The notes under the pieces were generated by a model. It was not told the origin of the DNA. It did no database searches and saw only the letters and a program-made list of their open reading frames with translations. From NCBI GenBank assembly GCA_020637595.1, contig JACKKE010000006.1, forward strand, positions 186,001-250,000: a DNA stretch of 64,000 nt. The letters are read 5' to 3'. The stretch comes from Rhodobacter sp. (GTDB taxonomy: Bacteria; Pseudomonadota; Alphaproteobacteria; Rhodobacterales; Rhodobacteraceae). Each line of letters begins with the position of its first letter. Position 1 is the first letter of the stretch. The position numbers and the translations under genes were made by a program. Shown piece by piece: positions 1-7,753 of the stretch.

Positions 1-1795
1 CCGGGGCGCGGGGATATTCGTCGAGATCGGTAAAGACCCCGCCCTGATGCAGGATCCAGGCCAGCCGGAACAGGTCGGCGCGGGCGGCGGGCAGGGTCTG
101 GCGCTGGAAAAGGGCGGTCAGGTCCGGGGTATGGCGCGACAGCCAGGCGGTGGCGCCGGCGGCGTCAAAGAGCTGTTGCGAGAGGTCGGGATGCTGCGCG
201 GCCCAGGCGCGAAGGCCGCGCTCGACCGGGGCGCTGCGCGGTCCTTCCCAGTAATGCGCCAGCTGGCGGGGGATCGCGCCGGCGGCGGCGGTAAAACCGG
301 GTGGCGACAGGGCCAGGGCACGGGCGGCAAGCCCGGGCGAGGTCTCGGGGCCGCGCCCCTCGCTGGTGGCATTTGCGGCGTCGCCGACGATCCGGTCGCG
401 CAGATCCTCGCCGGGGTCCTCGCCCAGTTGGTCGGTCTTGAGGCGGCGGAACTGCGTCAGGTGGTCGAGGGCCAGGGTCAGGTCGCCGGCCAGGAAACCC
501 GCGCGCGCGGCACTCAGGTGCAGGCCCATGCGTGCCGACCCGTCGCGCAGCGCCGGGGCCAACGCCGCCAGCGCCGCCGCCGGGTCGCGGCCGGCCAGCG
601 CGATTTCGGCCGCCCAATAGGCATGATCGGCGCGCAGGGGCCAGGCCGCGGGGGGCGTGCCCAGGGCGTGCCCGGCACCGGCCAGATCGCCCATCCGCAA
701 GCGGATTTCGGCCTCGCGCAGCCGGGTGCGGACCTGCTGGTCCGGGGGGGCGGACCGCTGGATGCAGACAGCCGTCAGCGCCGCTTCGGGCAGACCCAGA
801 CGCAGCAGGGCGCGGGCCGTGGCAGGCGGATCCGCGGTATCGGTGGCCAGATCGGTGGCCAGCGCGTCCCAGTCGCCGGTCATTTCGCGCGCGCTCAGCG
901 CCAGAGCCCGCAGCACGGCATTGCCGGGATAAAGCCGCAGCACGCGGTCGGCCAGATCGGCCAGCGTGCGGGCGGCGGGGTGATCGGGGTCGGCGGCTTC
1001 GAGCAGCGAACAGCGCAGGTGCTGCGCCAGGCGCCGCTGCGGCCAGAGCCAGGGCGTGTCGGCTGCGCCCAGCGTGTCGATCTCGGCCCGGGCCGTTGCC
1101 GGGTCGTCGCATTCGAGCGCCAGCCGGATCCGTTCCGCCCGCACCGCCGGGTGATCGGCGCCGCGCTGCCGGGCGAAGGCGTCGAGCAGCGCGCGGGTGC
1201 GCCGAAAGTCGCGCTCGTCCAGAAAGACGCCGATCAGCCAGGACCACGGCAGATCCGGACCCACGTGACCGGCGATCCGTTCGGCCAGCGCGGCTGCGCC
1301 CTGCCGGCGATAGAGCGCCAGCAGCGACAGGCGGAAGCCCTCGGCCCCGTCGAGACCCTCCGGCGTGCCACCGCTCAGCAAGGTCAGCTCTGCCCGCGCC
1401 ACCCGGTCGCCGCGCCAGGTTTCCGAGGCCGGGTCGAGGGCGTCGAGGGCCTGCAGCGCGGCCTCGGGCCGTCCCAGCGCCCAGAGTTGCCGGGCCAGCG
1501 CCGCCTTGCGGCGGTTCTGCGCGGTCACCCGCGCGCGCAGCGCCTCCAGCGCGGCCGCGTCGCCGGGATCGGCGCGCACGGCGATCAGCGCGAGGTCAAT
1601 CGACCAGGGATGGTCGGCCAGGGCGCGGGGCAGGGCGGGCGCCAGCGGCAACCCGTGCAGCGCCAGTGTCTGCAGCCGGTCGAGGACCGGAGCATAGGCC
1701 AGCCCCTCGTGCATCGCGCGTGCCAGCGCGGTGGCGGGGGCGTGGAGGTCGGCCAGCGGCCCCTGCCAGAGCTGCAGCGCCAGCGCCGGGTTCAC
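1..1795 (-). CDS. TPR-like repeat protein with C-terminal GT32-type glycosyltransferase domain (3' end outside window)
   Basis: The frame is open from a GTG at 1795 to the window edge, about 598 codons. The start is supported by AAGGAG at the end of the preceding sulfotransferase gene, six bases upstream. Residues 1 to about 500 are helical, Leu/Ala/Arg-rich and degenerate TPR-like (for example GRPEAALQALDALDP). From about residue 506 the chain reads IPRQLAHYWEG, followed near the edge by ARADLFRLAWILHQGGV and TDLDE. This is the arrangement of the Gly_transf_sug (GT32, Och1-like) family, in which a DxD motif binds the nucleotide sugar through a metal; here the DLD would be that motif. It is the last visible gene of a minus-strand operon with two sulfotransferases, a TPR-like protein and a GT2 enzyme, so a role in making a surface glycan is likely (inference). 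The missing C-terminus prevents judging completeness. Confidence 0.75.
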   Translation of the reverse strand, partial: MNPALALQLWQGPLADLHAPATALARAMHEGLAYAPVLDRLQTLALHGLPLAPALPRALADHPWSIDLALIAVRADPGDAAALEALRARVTAQNRRKAALARQLWALGRPEAALQALDALDPASETWRGDRVARAELTLLSGGTPEGLDGAEGFRLSLLALYRRQGAAALAERIAGHVGPDLPWSWLIGVFLDERDFRRTRALLDAFARQRGADHPAVRAERIRLALECDDPATARAEIDTLGAADTPWLWPQRRLAQHLRCSLLEAADPDHPAARTLADLADRVLRLYPGNAVLRALALSAREMTGDWDALATDLATDTADPPATARALLRLGLPEAALTAVCIQRSAPPDQQVRTRLREAEIRLRMGDLAGAGHALGTPPAAWPLRADHAYWAAEIALAGRDPAAALAALAPALRDGSARMGLHLSAARAGFLAGDLTLALDHLTQFRRLKTDQLGEDPGEDLRDRIVGDAANATSEGRGPETSPGLAARALALSPPGFTAAAGAIPRQLAHYWEGPRSAPVERGLRAWAAQHPDLSQQLFDAAGATAWLSRHTPDLTALFQRQTLPAARADLFRLAWILHQGGVFTDLDEYPRAP

Positions 1796-1798
1796 GGC

Positions 1799-2578
1799 TT
1801 ACTCCTTCAGCAGGCGTTCGCCCTCGGCAAAGCGCATGCCCAGTTGCTCCTCGGCCTCCTGGCGAAAGCGCCAGGTGAGCCCATGCAGCGTCATCAGCAC
1901 CGAACGGTCCATCGCGAACGGCTCCGAGGCCCAGACCCGCCCGCGCATCAACCGTTGCAGCCGCTCCTGTCCGGCCTCGTCCAGCCCGGCCTGATCGAGA
2001 CCCAATTCGCTGAAGATCCGGGCAACGCTGCCGGCGCGGTCGGTGTGGAAATCCTCGTAGTTCAAGAGGATCAGCTCGGGGTAGTGCCGTCGCCAGGCCC
2101 GCACGTTGCGCAGGTAGTCACCATGCAGGCCCAGCTTTGCCAGCCGCGCGACGCGGTCGAAATCGGCATCGAGGTGCAGGGGCTCGGTGCGGTCCTTGCC
2201 GAGGTGCCACAGCATCTGCATGCGGATCCCCGAGACCGCGCGCGCCAGCGGGTCACGCAGGATATAGATCACCCGCGCCGTCGGGTTCAGCGCCTTGCAT
2301 TCGGCGATGTCGCGGTCGGACAGGCCGGCGTATTCGGGCGTGAAGTCGAGCGTGCGCAGCGCCGGGTCCGGCGGGGTCATCAGCTGGCGATACCAGTCGA
2401 TCCCGCGCTGGTGGTTCCAGTCCCAGAAATGCGCCTCCTTGGTGGTCGAGGTGACGGGTTCCGAGTTGGGAAAGGCCCAGGTCGCCGGATGCGTGTTGAT
2501 CACCGAATGCAGCCAGCTGGTCGATCCCTTCTGACAGCCGATGCACAGGATGTCGGTGATGTTCTCGCGCGTGCTCAT
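1799..2578 (-). CDS. Sulfotransferase family protein (second of tandem pair)
   Basis: 259 residues. The N-terminus has a degenerate 5'-phosphosulfate loop (ILCIGCQKGSTSWLHSV, residues 10-26), and YILRDPLARAVS near residue 105 matches the 3'-phosphate-binding strand of PAPS-dependent sulfotransferases. These enzymes move sulfate from PAPS to a hydroxyl or amine; the acceptor cannot be told from sequence. It is clearly paralogous to the gene just upstream: both contain KEAHFWDWNH, DWYR and ECKALNP. Its ATG overlaps the stop of that gene by four bases, so the two are translationally coupled. The C-terminal segment FAEGERLLKE resembles the paralogue's FSEGDAILEA. It lacks a signal peptide and is predicted cytoplasmic. 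Confidence 0.85.
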   Translation of the reverse strand: MSTRENITDILCIGCQKGSTSWLHSVINTHPATWAFPNSEPVTSTTKEAHFWDWNHQRGIDWYRQLMTPPDPALRTLDFTPEYAGLSDRDIAECKALNPTARVIYILRDPLARAVSGIRMQMLWHLGKDRTEPLHLDADFDRVARLAKLGLHGDYLRNVRAWRRHYPELILLNYEDFHTDRAGSVARIFSELGLDQAGLDEAGQERLQRLMRGRVWASEPFAMDRSVLMTLHGLTWRFRQEAEEQLGMRFAEGERLLKE

Positions 2579-3363
2579 CGGGCGGCCTCCAGGATCGCGT
2601 CGCCTTCAGAGAAGGTCAGGCCGAGCTGCTCGGCGCAGGCCGTGCGGGCGAGCAGAGTGACACCGTGCAGGAAATGCACGCAGTCGGGGTCGAGCGGATA
2701 GGCCGGGGTTTCCCAGATCCGGCGCCCGGCGCGCTGTTCGATGGCGCTGCGCTGGTCGGCGGTCAGCGTCTCGGTCGTCAGCCCGCACTGGTCCATCAGC
2801 CGCAGCGACCCGCCGACGGGATCGGCGCGCAGCTCTTCATAGTTCACCAGGATCAGGTCGGGATAATGTGCCCGCCAGCGTGAGACATTGCGCGGATAGG
2901 CGCCGTGATCCCACAGCCTGGCATTGCTGCAGCGGTCGAGGAACTTCTTGTCAAAGGTGATCCTGTGCGCATCGGCCGCGGCGTGGTTCGTCGCCCAGAC
3001 GGTGTGCATGCGGATCGCGGACACCGCGCGCGCCAGCGGGTCACGCAGGATATAGATGACCTTGGCGTCCGGGTTCAGCGCCTTGCACTCGGCGATCTGG
3101 CTTTCGGTCAGAAAGGCATAATCCGGGGTGAAGTCGAGGCTTTTCAGCCGGTCGTCCAGGGGCCGCATCAGCACCCGATACCAGTCGGCGCCGCGGCGGT
3201 GGTTCCAGTCCCAGAAATGCGCCTCCTTGGCGGTCGAGGTCAGCGGGTCGAAGGCGGGAAACGCCCAGGCGCCGGGATGGGCGGCCATCACATGATGCAG
3301 CCAGCTGGTCATCGACCGCTGCGCACCGATGCACAGGATGTCGGCGGCATTCGTGCGGCTCAT
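2575..3363 (-). CDS. Sulfotransferase family protein (first of tandem pair)
   Basis: 262 residues. The PAPS-binding elements are ILCIGAQRSMTSWLHHV (residues 10-26) and YILRDPLARAVSAIRMH (about residue 105). The shared block KEAHFWDWNHRRGADWYRVLM shows recent common descent with the gene that follows. It overlaps the preceding TPR-like gene (3360-3363) and the next sulfotransferase (2575-2578) by four bases each. The pair may modify two positions on the same glycan, or be redundant; that is inference from the operon, which also holds two glycosyltransferases. No membrane segment or signal peptide is seen. Confidence 0.85.
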   Translation of the reverse strand: MSRTNAADILCIGAQRSMTSWLHHVMAAHPGAWAFPAFDPLTSTAKEAHFWDWNHRRGADWYRVLMRPLDDRLKSLDFTPDYAFLTESQIAECKALNPDAKVIYILRDPLARAVSAIRMHTVWATNHAAADAHRITFDKKFLDRCSNARLWDHGAYPRNVSRWRAHYPDLILVNYEELRADPVGGSLRLMDQCGLTTETLTADQRSAIEQRAGRRIWETPAYPLDPDCVHFLHGVTLLARTACAEQLGLTFSEGDAILEAAR

Positions 3364-4142
3364 TGCGCGGCCTCCGCCTGCAGGCGCGCCAGATCGGCAG
3401 GCAGCGTCCAGTTTGCGCGAAACGCCGACAGATGGGTCTCGAGCGCCAGCGCGTCGCCCGCGGCATGCGCGGCCTCGATGCAGCGGCGGCGGCGATAGGC
3501 GTTGTCGCCGGCGGTGATCGCGGTTTCAAAGCAGCGCAGCGCCTCGGCGGGTTCGCCGGCGCGCAGGCACAGATCGCCCAGCATCCGCAACGCATAGCCG
3601 GTGCTGCCGGAGCTGTCGTCGCGCCAGCCGGGCGCGTGGATCCGGGCGTGCATTGCGGGCATCGCCAGTCGCACGGCCTCGACCGCCAGCGCCTGCCGGT
3701 TAAAGTCATAGACCGGCAGGATGGCCCCCGATGCGCGGCCGGGGGCGGACAACAGCGTCGCCGGATCGCGCTTCAGGGCTGCCAGCAGCCGCTGGGCGGC
3801 CAGATCCGCGACCTGCCAGGCGCGAAAGAACTCGTGATAGAGGAACACCCTCAGCGGATCGCCACCGCGCGCCGCCCGCGGCCATCCGGCGGGATCGCCC
3901 AGCGAGAACGCCTGCGTCAGGCGCGGATCGTCGAGCAACGCCCGCACCGCGGCCCGCATCCGCCCGGGCGCCTTGCGGGCGGGATCCTCGAAGGCGTCCA
4001 GCGCGTCGCCTTCGCCCGGGCCCGACAGGGTGGCGAGGCAACGAAAGCGCGCGCGTTTCTGGCCGGTGTTCTCGATGCGCTGATACACGTCAAAGCCTCG
4101 CTCACCGCGGACGGCAAAGTCGGGCAGGTCGTCATCGAGCAT
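3360..4142 (-). CDS. TPR-like protein of glycan cluster, function unknown
   Basis: 260 residues with no recognised catalytic motif. The C-terminal third (from about residue 160) contains helical pairs of TPR type, such as MLGDLCLRAGEPAEALRCFETAITAGD, ending in another helix pair. The N-terminal half has VFLYHEFFRAWQVADLAAQRLLAAL and no known domain. The gene sits between the GT2 gene (14-base gap) and the sulfotransferase pair (four-base overlap), so it belongs to the same transcript. A scaffold or acceptor-recognition role is possible but not shown. The ATG at 4142 is taken as start because it leaves normal operon spacing. Confidence 0.7.
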   Translation of the reverse strand: MLDDDLPDFAVRGERGFDVYQRIENTGQKRARFRCLATLSGPGEGDALDAFEDPARKAPGRMRAAVRALLDDPRLTQAFSLGDPAGWPRAARGGDPLRVFLYHEFFRAWQVADLAAQRLLAALKRDPATLLSAPGRASGAILPVYDFNRQALAVEAVRLAMPAMHARIHAPGWRDDSSGSTGYALRMLGDLCLRAGEPAEALRCFETAITAGDNAYRRRRCIEAAHAAGDALALETHLSAFRANWTLPADLARLQAEAAQ

Positions 4143-4156
4143 GGGCGGCGGGCCTT

Positions 4157-5695
4157 TCAGGTTCGGCTGACCACAAGGTCGTGGCAGGACAGACGGAAAT
4201 CATGCGCCTGGCGGGGCAGGATGATCGACAGTTTGGGCGCGTCGCACCGGTCGAGCGCCGGCGCAAGGAACATGCGATCGATACGCACGGTGCCGCCGGG
4301 TGGGCAGGAATGGACATGGGGCTCGTCAAAGACATGCGACCGCCGGCCGAGCCGATCGCGCACGAAGAGTGACAGCGCCGACTGAAACAGGAACCCGGTC
4401 TGCGAGCCCAGGATCACCTCGCAGCGCAGCCCGCCGCCGGCATCCGCGAGCCCGGCCAGCGACAGTTCCAGCGCGGTGAAATCGCGGGTTTGCGGGATCT
4501 GCAGCACCAGCCGGCGCTGTGCCGGCGAGGCGTGCAGGTAGAGGCCTTGCTGGTCCTCGGCCATCGACAGGCGCATCCGCTCCAGAAACGGTGCGGTCGA
4601 GGACAGCGGATAGCCGATGTCGAGGTCTCCCACCGAGTCCCACAGCGACCAGACGCGGGACTTGGGATCGGCCTCGCAGGGCTGCATCGGGTCGACGGCA
4701 CCCAGCCGCGCCTCCAGCGCCTCGATCCGTGCATTCAGCGCCATCGATTCGCCGTTGATCTTGTGCCAGAGCGCGCTGGTCTCGTCGTTCAGCTCCTTGA
4801 CCACGGTGGCGGCGGCGGCGCGCACCAGGTCGGTGGCGGCGGCGGCGGTCAGGGGGGCGTCGGCGGCCAGATCGCGCGGGGTCGCGACCTCGATCCGCGC
4901 CAGGTCGGAATAAAGCCGCCAGTCATAGGACGGGTTGTCGAGCGTGTTCATCGCCACCGACCGGCCGGTGTCGCCCTTGCGGCGCACCCGGCGGTGATGA
5001 AAGGCCAGCGGCTTGTCGAGGATCGCCAGCCGGTTGCGCTGCAGGAACCGCGTCATAAAGGCGCGATCCTCCATCACGTTGAAGGCCGACGGGAAACCGC
5101 CGACCGCCTGCACCGCCTTGCGGTTCAGCATCCACTGCACCGGATAGAGGTCATGCCGGTAGGTCGCATAGGCGATCGGATCGAGGAAGAAATCGGTGCG
5201 CCGGAAGGAATTCGGCAGTTGGTCCTCGCCCAACCGCACCAGCGTGTCCTGGCCGCCACGGGTGACGATATCCTCGCGCACCGCGGTGACCAGCGCGGCG
5301 GCGCCGCCGAGGTCAGGGGCCAGCGGTTGGGTTTCGTCAACAAGCGTCAGCAGGCTGTCGAGAAAGGCCGGATCCCAGCTGTCGTCGTCGTCAAGGCAGC
5401 AGACGAATTCGGTCTCCAGCGCCGCGACGCCGCGGTTGAACGCATCCGAGCGCCCGATCGAGGCCGGCAGGTCGATCCGCATCATCCGCCCGTCGTCGAA
5501 CGGTGCCTGCAGGCCCGCGGCGCGGATCGCTGCGGTCAGGGCCTTGGCGTCGCCGCCGTCGTTGACCAGGGCCACACGCCAGGCGGTGCAGGTCTGTGCC
5601 AGCACCGTCGCCAGGGCCCGGGGGACGAACAGCGGCCGGTCCTTGGTGCGGATGACGATGCCCACGCGCGGCGCGGTCGGAGGAGGCGTTGACAC
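4157..5695 (-). CDS. Glycosyltransferase family 2 protein with coiled coil and C-terminal domain
   Basis: 512 residues from a GTG start preceded by GAGGG. Residues 11-35 (VGIVIRTKDRPLFVPRALAT) and LDDDD at 101-105 are the GT-A fold nucleotide-binding strand and DxD metal motif of GT2 enzymes. The segment MEDRAFMTRFLQRN near residue 210 is the usual acidic catalytic region. After about residue 300 comes a short coiled coil (ALNARIEALEARL), then roughly 180 residues, probably beta-rich, of unknown fold that end the protein. The gene is the first of the minus-strand operon. The added C-terminal domain is unusual for a minimal GT2 and may bind the acceptor glycan (inference). Confidence 0.85.
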   Translation of the reverse strand: MSTPPPTAPRVGIVIRTKDRPLFVPRALATVLAQTCTAWRVALVNDGGDAKALTAAIRAAGLQAPFDDGRMMRIDLPASIGRSDAFNRGVAALETEFVCCLDDDDSWDPAFLDSLLTLVDETQPLAPDLGGAAALVTAVREDIVTRGGQDTLVRLGEDQLPNSFRRTDFFLDPIAYATYRHDLYPVQWMLNRKAVQAVGGFPSAFNVMEDRAFMTRFLQRNRLAILDKPLAFHHRRVRRKGDTGRSVAMNTLDNPSYDWRLYSDLARIEVATPRDLAADAPLTAAAATDLVRAAAATVVKELNDETSALWHKINGESMALNARIEALEARLGAVDPMQPCEADPKSRVWSLWDSVGDLDIGYPLSSTAPFLERMRLSMAEDQQGLYLHASPAQRRLVLQIPQTRDFTALELSLAGLADAGGGLRCEVILGSQTGFLFQSALSLFVRDRLGRRSHVFDEPHVHSCPPGGTVRIDRMFLAPALDRCDAPKLSIILPRQAHDFRLSCHDLVVSRT

Positions 5696-6058
5696 GGGAG
5701 AACCCTCGGGGAAAAAACCACAGAAGCGGGGCGCACACCCGTTCGGGGCGGGCGCGGTCCCGGGGCAGAGCCTAGACGATGCGCGCGGTTCTGGTCCATG
5801 CCGAAATCAACCCGTCCGGCCGGGGTAGGGCGGTTGTCCGGCCCGCGGACGGCAGCCGGCGATTTCCGTGGCGGTTCGGGACCGGCGGCTTGACTTTCCA
5901 AGGGGAAAGACGGTAGAGGCAGCGCGTGCCCTGCGTCGCGCGATGCGGGGCATGTCTTATTCTCATCCCCCGCAAAGGGGCGCTGTTCGAAGGCGGCATC
6001 AGCCGGAACACCCGTTCGCGGGGGCCGAAGGACGCGGAAAACGAAGGAAAACAGGACG
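5696..6058. promoter_or_regulatory. Divergent intergenic region between GT2 operon and rplU
   Basis: 363 bases without a gene. It must carry the promoters of the leftward glycan operon and the rightward rplU-rpmA operon. A good candidate for the latter lies inside it and is listed separately. The last 60 bases are purine-rich and supply AAGGAA before rplU. I see no conserved riboswitch or small RNA that I could name. Confidence 0.5.
5890..5919 (+). promoter_or_regulatory. Candidate promoter of rplU-rpmA
   Basis: TTGACT (5890-5895) and TAGAGG (5914-5919) are separated by 18 bases, an acceptable sigma-70 spacing. The predicted transcript would have a leader of roughly 130 bases before the rplU ATG, long enough for leader control. 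Only sequence match supports it. Confidence 0.4.
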
Positions 6059-6631
6059 ATGTTTGCAGTCCTCAAGACCGGTGGCAAGCAATACCGCGTT
6101 CAGGCGGGTGATGTGCTGCGCGTCGAGCGTCTGGCCGCCGATGCCGGCGAGACCGTGCAGTTCAACGAGATTCTGATGCTGGGCGGCGATTCGCCCGTGG
6201 TCGGCGCGCCGCTGGTCGCCGGTGCCGCGGTGCAGGCCCAGGTCATCGACCAGATCAAGGGTGACAAGGTCATCCACTACGTCAAGCGTCGCCGCAAGCA
6301 CAGCTCGCAGCGCACCAAGGGCCACCGCCAGCTGCTGACGCTGCTGCGCGTGACCGACATCCTGGCCGCTGGCGCCGACGCGACCGGCGTCAAGGCCGCG
6401 ATCGGTTCGGGCTCGGCCCCCAAGGCGGCCTCGACTGCCGCTCCGGCCGCCAAGGCCGCTGCGTCGGGCGACGACCTGACCGCGATCAACGGTGTCGGCC
6501 CGGCCGCCGCCAAGAAGCTGAACGAAGCCGGCATCACCACCTACGCCCAGCTGGCGGCCGTGGATGCGGACACGTTCGCTGCCACCAAAGTGAAGCCCGA
6601 GTGGGTCGAACAGGCCAAAGCTCTGGCCTAA
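6059..6631 (+). CDS. rplU: 50S ribosomal protein L21 with C-terminal helix-hairpin-helix extension
   Basis: 190 residues. Residues 1-100 are canonical L21: MFAVLKTGGKQYRVQAGD at the start and KRRRKHSSQRTKGHRQ, the rRNA-binding basic segment, at about 76-91. After an Ala-rich linker, residues 135-190 (LTAINGVGPAAAKKLNEAGI and following) form a helix-hairpin-helix domain of the kind found on alphaproteobacterial L21 and on other extended small proteins. E. coli L21 is 103 residues. The gene is 18 bases from rpmA, the usual rplU-rpmA order. Confidence 0.97.
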   Translation: MFAVLKTGGKQYRVQAGDVLRVERLAADAGETVQFNEILMLGGDSPVVGAPLVAGAAVQAQVIDQIKGDKVIHYVKRRRKHSSQRTKGHRQLLTLLRVTDILAAGADATGVKAAIGSGSAPKAASTAAPAAKAAASGDDLTAINGVGPAAAKKLNEAGITTYAQLAAVDADTFAATKVKPEWVEQAKALA

Positions 6632-6649
6632 GGTTAAGGAGAGACACCA

Positions 6650-6919
6650 ATGGCACACAAAAAAGCAGGCGGTTCGTCCCGGAACGGCCGCGACTCCGCC
6701 GGTCGTCGCCTGGGCGTCAAGATCTACGGTGGCCAGACCTGCATCGCGGGCAACATCATCGTGCGTCAGCGCGGCACCAAGCACTGGCCGGGTGAAGGCG
6801 TCGGCATGGGCAAGGACCACACCCTGTTCGCCCTCAGCGATGGCCGCGTCACCTTCACGAAAGGCCTCAAGGGCCGCAGCTTCGTATCGGTCCTGCCGGT
6901 GAGCGAGGCCGCCGAGTAA
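6650..6919 (+). CDS. rpmA: 50S ribosomal protein L27
   Basis: 89 residues beginning MAHKKAGGSSRNGRDS, the conserved N-terminus of L27 that reaches the peptidyl-transferase centre, followed by RRLGVKIYGGQ and RQRGTKHWPGEGVGMGKDHT. The length is standard. A strong AAGGAGA lies upstream. It is cotranscribed with rplU and followed by a clear intrinsic terminator. Confidence 0.98.
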   Translation: MAHKKAGGSSRNGRDSAGRRLGVKIYGGQTCIAGNIIVRQRGTKHWPGEGVGMGKDHTLFALSDGRVTFTKGLKGRSFVSVLPVSEAAE

Positions 6920-6948
6920 CGCAAAGTCTTCATACTTGCACGTTACAA

Positions 6949-6984
6949 GGGGGCCGACAGGAAACTGCCGGCCCCCGCTCTTTT
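6949..6984 (+). terminator. Intrinsic terminator of rplU-rpmA
   Basis: GGGGGCCGACAG (6949-6960) pairs with CTGCCGGCCCCC (6965-6976) around a GAAA loop with one mismatch, followed by GCTCTTTT. It lies 29 bases after the rpmA stop. Confidence 0.85.
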
Positions 6985-7029
6985 CTGCCGTTCGCGCAGC
7001 CTGCGCGGCGGCGACCCGAGGACAGATCC

Positions 7030-7587
7030 ATGCCCGCCCCGTTGACCGCCGCCAACGTCGAGCCCCGCACGCAGCCCATGATCGAGGCCGAGCACCTCGA
7101 CCTGCGCCCGCTGCGGCGCCAGGATGCGGATCTGCTGGCGCTTTACGCCGCGGACCGGCGGGTGGCCGAGGGGACGCGCTCGATCCCGCATCCGCTGACC
7201 AAGTCCGCGATCGCGGAGTATATCGACGCCGCTCTCGCCCCGGACCGGGACGAGGACGTCTGGGCCATCGACGGCTGGCGGCATGGCTCGGCGAACCTGC
7301 TGGGCGTGATCTCGCTCAAGCATCTCGACCGCAGCCAGAGCCAGATCGGCTACTGGGTCGCGCCGGCCTTCTGGCATGGCGGCATCGCCAGTCAGGCGGT
7401 GCGCGGCCTGCTGGCGGCGAACCCGCATCACAACCGCACCGTCTTTGCCGAGGTGTTCCAGGACAATCCGGTCTCGGCGCGGCTTTTGACCAACAGCGGT
7501 TTTGAATACATCGGCGACGCCGAGGCCTGGTCGATCGCGCGCAATGCGGCGGTGCCAACCTGGACCTATCTGCGCCGGATGGGCTGA
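7030..7587 (+). CDS. GNAT family N-acetyltransferase (RimJ/RimL-like)
   Basis: 185 residues. The order LDLRPLRRQDADLLALYAAD, IGYWVAPAFWHGGIASQAVR (acetyl-CoA-binding motif A, with Gly-Ile-Ala in place of the usual Q/RxxGxG/A) and NPVSARLLTNSGFEYIGD is that of the RimJ/RimL-type acetyltransferases that modify ribosomal proteins or other amines. The substrate is not predictable. An alternative start is the internal ATG (residue 17, MIEAEHLDLR), which would remove the non-conserved first 16 residues. It stands between the rpmA terminator and obgE. Confidence 0.85.
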   Translation: MPAPLTAANVEPRTQPMIEAEHLDLRPLRRQDADLLALYAADRRVAEGTRSIPHPLTKSAIAEYIDAALAPDRDEDVWAIDGWRHGSANLLGVISLKHLDRSQSQIGYWVAPAFWHGGIASQAVRGLLAANPHHNRTVFAEVFQDNPVSARLLTNSGFEYIGDAEAWSIARNAAVPTWTYLRRMG

Positions 7588-7605
7588 GGGACGGATGAGC
7601 TGAGG

Positions 7606-7627
7606 GACGGCGCGTCGACGCGCCGTC
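7606..7627. terminator. Hairpin between GNAT gene and obgE, possible terminator
   Basis: GACGGCGCGTC is followed directly by its reverse complement, a perfect 22-base palindrome with no T run. It lies 19 bases after the GNAT stop. Just before it the ten bases TGAGGGACGG occur twice (from 7585 and 7601). Confidence 0.4.
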
Positions 7628-7753
7628 GCCCCGCCCGGAACAGCCGTTTCGCACCCGACCGACCGGCACCCGCCGCAGCCGGGTTATGTGCCGGGCCTTG
7701 AACCAACACGCGCCAACCGCTATCGCTGACGGCGCACAGCCGGAAAAATTGCC

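Noticed and set aside
47..2701. An open frame of 884 codons on the plus strand
   Set aside because: It runs antisense to the GT32-type and sulfotransferase genes; composition Arg/Gly/Gln-rich without motifs.
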